Of a stretch of 22,932 bases of DNA, positions 22,342 to 22,932 are shown piece after piece. Position 1 is the stretch's first letter. Each line of letters opens with the position of its first letter. The position numbers and the translations under genes were made by a program. Source of the stretch: Actinomycetota bacterium (GTDB taxonomy: Bacteria > Actinomycetota > UBA4738 > G016210805); NCBI GenBank assembly GCA_016210805.1, contig JACQTL010000249.1, positions 1 to 22,932 on the forward strand, read 5' to 3'. The notes beneath the pieces were generated by a model, which did not search any database, was not told where the DNA came from, and was given only the letters and a program-made list of their open reading frames with translations.

Positions 22342-22932
22342 ATGGAGACCACCATCGAGCCGACCGTCGCCGTCTCGAGGGGGCGGCGCATCGCGTTCAA
22401 CGTCCTGCTCGCCCTGCTCGTCGTCTTCGCCATCGGGTTCGGCCTGTTCTCGATGATCGGTGGGGCGGCCGGGGTGGCGGACCGCGAGGCGCACCGGTTC
22501 CACGACCTGGAGGGCGGCATGGGCCTCGTGGTGCTGCTCGGCATCCCGGCCGTGACGATGTTCAGGGACCCGTCCCGGAGGGTCGCCGAGATGCAGCTCG
22601 TCATCCTCTACATGGTGGCCATCCACATCGCCATGGCGCTGTCGGCGAAGTACAGCCCGTTCATCCTGCCGTTCGTGGTGGTGATCGCGGCCCTCGCGGT
22701 GCTCCATCCGGCCCGGGATCGGCTCCTCCGGATGAACGGGCCATCGTGGCCGATCGTGGCCCTCACCGTGGCCGCCGCGGCGCCGCTCGTCGCCTACGCC
22801 CTCGGCCAGGCCGAGCTCCAGCGGAACGACCCCGGCACCCTGCACGCCGAGGAGGACCACTGGATGACCCAGGCCTCCATCGCCCTGCTCTTCGTCCTCG
22901 GTGGTCTGCTCACGGCGCTCCGGGGCTCCGGC
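22342..22932 (+). CDS. Partial multipass membrane protein of unknown function (3' end outside window)
   Basis: The frame from ATG 22342 stays open to the last base (197 codons). GGGGAGGAGGG lies 5 nt upstream of the start. The N-terminal ~16 residues are polar (METTIEPTVAVSRGRR), followed by about six hydrophobic segments: IAFNVLLALLVVFAIGFGLF, GLVVLLGIPAVTMF, QLVILYMVAIHIAMAL, FILPFVVVIAALAVL, WPIVALTVAAAAPLVAYALG and ASIALLFVLGGLLTAL. His residues occur at helix edges (AHRFHDLEGG; HAEEDHWM), as in some haem- or metal-binding membrane proteins, but I cannot assign a family. Base composition matches the host genes. Function is unknown. Confidence 0.8.
   Translation, partial: METTIEPTVAVSRGRRIAFNVLLALLVVFAIGFGLFSMIGGAAGVADREAHRFHDLEGGMGLVVLLGIPAVTMFRDPSRRVAEMQLVILYMVAIHIAMALSAKYSPFILPFVVVIAALAVLHPARDRLLRMNGPSWPIVALTVAAAAPLVAYALGQAELQRNDPGTLHAEEDHWMTQASIALLFVLGGLLTALRGSG

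Noticed and set aside
1..22932. CRISPR array, IS element or phage genes
   Set aside because: No regularly spaced repeats, transposase, integrase or phage structural genes were seen.

Overview
This is a very GC-rich window (about 70-75% G+C by eye in most genes) with dense, mostly uninterrupted coding. It has many GTG/TTG starts, several GTGA stop/start overlaps and TANNNT -10 boxes 6-9 nt upstream of start codons, which are typical of leaderless transcription. The gene content (LLM-class flavin oxidoreductase, DHA3-type MFS, MarR/YceI pair, EamA exporter, CBS protein, lipoproteins) fits an uncultured or little-studied actinomycetotal lineage. I cannot name the lineage, and no rRNA, tRNA or other phylogenetic marker is present.

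Layout. Bases 3-674 are the end of a membrane protein with a PLDc_N-like tail. Then, on the minus strand, come a winged-helix protein of the AlkZ-related HTH_42 family, an EamA exporter with a perfect 27-bp palindrome at its 5' end, and a MarR regulator. The MarR gene diverges from a YceI-family gene across a 114-bp region with a recognisable promoter and three GTTG-N6-CAA[C/T] operator-like sites. A minus-strand trio follows (lipoprotein, alpha/beta hydrolase, amidase), tightly packed with a 4-nt stop/start overlap. It diverges from a YtcJ-like amidohydrolase that may be coupled to an 18-residue leaderless mini-ORF.

Bases 8580-16930 hold a cell-envelope block. It contains a 1,114-residue predicted fusion of a GT-C-like polytopic membrane protein with an MFS permease, a divergent membrane-anchored type I sulfatase, and two tandem secreted/lipoprotein phosphodiesterases of the alkaline phosphatase superfamily. 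In both phosphodiesterases the usual C-terminal segment of the fold lies before the N-terminal metal-binding strand, so they look circularly permuted. An AMP-dependent acyl-CoA ligase lies upstream on the same strand, and an LLM oxidoreductase diverges from it.

Bases about 19600-21400 carry one gene with clearly lower G+C and a different codon habit. Its N-terminus places Thr1, Asp17, Arg19 and a nearby Lys as in proteasome beta subunits, and its C-terminal half is TPR repeats. A leaderless promoter lies 7 nt upstream of its ATG. This is the strongest candidate for something undescribed. The window ends with a two-CBS-domain protein, a 62-residue conserved-looking small protein and a truncated multipass membrane protein. 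No non-coding stretch exceeds 300 bp. The largest is 21394-21599, where I see only a weak promoter.
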